Assembly (NCBI GenBank): GCA_027051995.1
Contig: JALUFY010000363.1
Span: forward strand, 1-8,363
Origin: Hyphomicrobiales bacterium
GTDB taxonomy: Bacteria > Pseudomonadota > Alphaproteobacteria > Rhizobiales > Aestuariivirgaceae
Length of the DNA stretch: 8,363 nt
Reading direction: 5' to 3'
In this document: positions 6,523 to 8,363 of the stretch, piece after piece
Position numbering within the stretch: the first letter of the stretch is position 1
Layout of the letters: every line of letters starts with the position of its first letter
The notes under the pieces: generated by a model
Told to the model about the DNA's origin: nothing
Seen by the model: only the letters and a program-made list of their open reading frames with translations
The model's database searches: none
Made by a program: the position numbers and the translations under genes

Positions 6523-8232
6523 ATGACCAAACCCGCCCTGGAGATCGGACAATACAGCCTCACGGGGCCGAAGGAGACAAATGACGATTCCTTCGGCGTC
6601 ATGCTGCCCGAGCCGCCCCTGTGCGAGACAAAGGGACTGGCCATGGCCATCGCCGACGGCATGAGCTCCTGCGCCGCCCCCAAGGCGGCCTCGGAAACCG
6701 CCGTGAAGAGTTTTCTGGACGACTACTACTGCACCCACGAGAGCTGGCCGGTGGACAAGTCCGTCTCGCGCGTGCTCACCTCGGTGAACCGCTGGCTCTA
6801 CGGCCAGTCGGCGGCCCATACGGGGCATGGACTGGTCACCACCTTCACCGGCGCGGTGCTCAAGGCGGGCGCGCTGCATGTCTTCCACATCGGCGATACG
6901 CGCCTGTCGCTGCTGCGCGAGGGCGAACTGCGCCCGCTCACCCGGGCGCACCGCGCCAGCATCGGGGAGAAGCGCGATTATCTCTCCCGCGCCTTCGGCA
7001 TCGACACCCTGGCGCGGGTGGATCACAAGCAGGTGGAGGCGCGCGATGGCGACATTCTCGTCTTCACCACCGACGGCGTGCATGACTTTCTCAAGGACGG
7101 CCACCTCATCGCCCTGATCCGCGAGCATGAAGACGATCTGAACGCGGCGGCCCGCGCCATCTGCGAGGCGGCCATGAGGGCCGGATCGGACGACAACGCC
7201 ACCTGCCAGCTGGTGCGCGTCATCAGCGCCGGCGAGCCGGACGAGGCGGCCTGGCTGAAGCGCGTCACATCGCTGCCCTTTCCGCCGCCGCTGGAGCCCG
7301 GCAACGTCATGGACGGGCTGCGCGTCATCCGCGAGGTGCACGCCTCGCCGCGCTCGCAGGTCTATCTGGCCGAGGACGAGGAAAGCGGCGAAAAGGTCAT
7401 CGTCAAGACGCCCTCGCCCAACTACGCCGATGATCCGGCCTATATCGAGCGTTTCATGCGCGAGGAATGGATCGGCCGCATGGTTGACAATCCCCATGTG
7501 GCGCGCGTCATCCGCCGCCGCGCGCCAAGGCGCTTTCTCTATTTCTGCATGGAATGGGTCAGGGGCCGCACCCTGCGCCAGTGGATGGACGATCACCCCG
7601 CCCCGCCGCTGGAGGAGACGCGGGCCATCGCCGATCAGATCGTGCGCGGCCTGCGCGCCTTTCACCGCCGGGAGATCATCCATCAGGACGTCAAGCCGGA
7701 GAACATCGCCATCGACGCGGACGGCACGGTGAAGATCATCGACTTCGGCTCCGCCCATGTGGCCTCCCTGGAGGAGCTGAAGCTGCCCGCCGGCGCGCGC
7801 GGCCCGCTGGGCACGGCGGGCTATTGCGCCCCCGAACTGCTGGAGGGCGCGCCCCCGGATAGGCGGCAGGACATCTATTCGCTGGGCGTCATCGTCTATG
7901 AGATGCTCACCGGCAAACTGCCATACGGCAAGCCGCTGGAGAGCGCCCGCCAGGCGCGCCGCGCCAGCTATCATCCGGCGCGGCGGCATAATCCGGCCGT
8001 GCCGCCGTGGATGGACCAGGCGCTGCGAAAGGCGGTGGCGAAAGACCCCGCCCGCCGCTATCAGGCGATGAGCGCCTTTCTGCGCGACATCACACGCCCC
8101 AACCCGAAATTCGCCCGCCAGGCCCCCGCCCCGCTCATCGAGCGCGACCCGGAACGCTTCTGGAAATGGCTGGCCCTGGCCGCCCTCGCCCTCAACCTCA
8201 TCCTCCTCGCCCTGCTGGCGGGCGGCGGATAG
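6523..8232 (+). CDS. Bifunctional PP2C-type phosphatase / Ser-Thr protein kinase with C-terminal membrane anchor
   Basis: A 569-residue fusion able in principle both to add and to remove phosphate on Ser/Thr. PP2C domain (about 8-235): NDD at 20-22, ADGM at 44-47, GDTR at 124-127, TDG at 183-185 and DDNAT at 223-227 give the metal-binding aspartates. K17 replaces the usual phosphate-binding arginine, and ADGMSS replaces ADGMGG. Kinase domain (about 262-525): K295 (VIVK), HQDVKPEN with D389 and N394, DFG 407-409, APE 436-438. The glycine loop is degenerate and HRD is HQD, so it is a non-RD kinase. One hydrophobic helix at about 546-566 ends the protein, suggesting a tail anchor with both enzymes in the cytoplasm. 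The ATG at 6523 has no clear Shine-Dalgarno, but no upstream in-frame ATG exists. A similar gene, as I recall, sits by nirB in Pseudomonas aeruginosa (PA1782). The substrate is unknown. Confidence 0.92.
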   Translation: MTKPALEIGQYSLTGPKETNDDSFGVMLPEPPLCETKGLAMAIADGMSSCAAPKAASETAVKSFLDDYYCTHESWPVDKSVSRVLTSVNRWLYGQSAAHTGHGLVTTFTGAVLKAGALHVFHIGDTRLSLLREGELRPLTRAHRASIGEKRDYLSRAFGIDTLARVDHKQVEARDGDILVFTTDGVHDFLKDGHLIALIREHEDDLNAAARAICEAAMRAGSDDNATCQLVRVISAGEPDEAAWLKRVTSLPFPPPLEPGNVMDGLRVIREVHASPRSQVYLAEDEESGEKVIVKTPSPNYADDPAYIERFMREEWIGRMVDNPHVARVIRRRAPRRFLYFCMEWVRGRTLRQWMDDHPAPPLEETRAIADQIVRGLRAFHRREIIHQDVKPENIAIDADGTVKIIDFGSAHVASLEELKLPAGARGPLGTAGYCAPELLEGAPPDRRQDIYSLGVIVYEMLTGKLPYGKPLESARQARRASYHPARRHNPAVPPWMDQALRKAVAKDPARRYQAMSAFLRDITRPNPKFARQAPAPLIERDPERFWKWLALAALALNLILLALLAGGG

Positions 8233-8234
8233 AA

Positions 8235-8265
8235 GGCGCGCCGCATGGGCCGCGCAAGCGGCGCC
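8235..8265 (+). other. GC-rich hairpin downstream of the kinase gene; rest of 8233-8363 has no supported gene
   Basis: GGCG-CG-CCGC (8235-8244) can pair with GCGGCGCC (8258-8265), an 8-bp stem with a 2-base bulge and a 13-base loop, starting 3 bases after the stop codon. No T-run follows, so a Rho-independent terminator is not established; a 3'-end stabilising structure is possible. I see no start codon with a ribosome site, RNA gene or repeat in the remaining bases to 8363. Confidence 0.3.
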
Positions 8266-8363
8266 TATGGCAAATAACATGCCGCAAGCAGATGGTTTGA
8301 GATTCCATGCGCGGCGGTGATTGCGCAAACGAAGGCCGGTTCCGCCTGAAGAGCCGTTCTGAG

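Noticed and set aside
6475..8328. Long open frame on the minus strand opposite the phosphatase-kinase gene
   Set aside because: Low-complexity Arg/Ala/Gly/His-rich translation with no known motif, while the plus frame has full PP2C and kinase motif sets in order.

Overview
The window is the core of a proteobacterial nitrate assimilation locus, seen as two divergent transcription units around a 381-base control region (4584-4964). The DNA is strongly GC-rich with G/C-ending codons. GC-rich composition, textbook sigma-54 promoters, perfect IHF consensus sites and a NirB/NirD pair of proteobacterial type together suggest a proteobacterium, perhaps an alphaproteobacterium. I cannot name a genus. 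I see no insertion sequence, CRISPR array, rRNA, tRNA or other sign of a mobile element.

Left unit (minus strand, read right to left): nirB (2148-4583), nirD (1837-2145) and nasA (1-1776, its C-terminus cut off by the window edge). They are tightly packed (2 and 60 bases between genes) and look like one operon. NasA reduces nitrate to nitrite at a molybdenum-bis-MGD centre. NirBD then reduces nitrite to ammonium with NAD(P)H through FAD, two BFD-type [2Fe-2S] domains, a Rieske subunit and a siroheme/[4Fe-4S] centre.

Right unit (plus strand): a NarK-type nitrate/nitrite transporter (4965-6446), a 76-base gap holding a good intrinsic-terminator-like hairpin, then a 569-residue fusion of PP2C-type phosphatase, Ser/Thr kinase and C-terminal membrane anchor (6523-8232). 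The last 131 bases hold no gene that I can support.

Control region: each unit has its own sigma-54 (-24/-12) promoter, and the two differ at only one of 17 positions. Each promoter has a perfect IHF consensus upstream. Between them lie two adjacent GC-rich dyads (4703-4722 and 4726-4742) and an AT-rich stretch with an inverted repeat. This is the layout of a nitrogen-controlled, enhancer-activated divergent promoter, although no classical NtrC box is visible. The metabolic genes are well understood families. The least understood element is the phosphatase-kinase, whose position suggests phosphorylation-based control of nitrate uptake or assimilation, but nothing in the sequence names its substrate.
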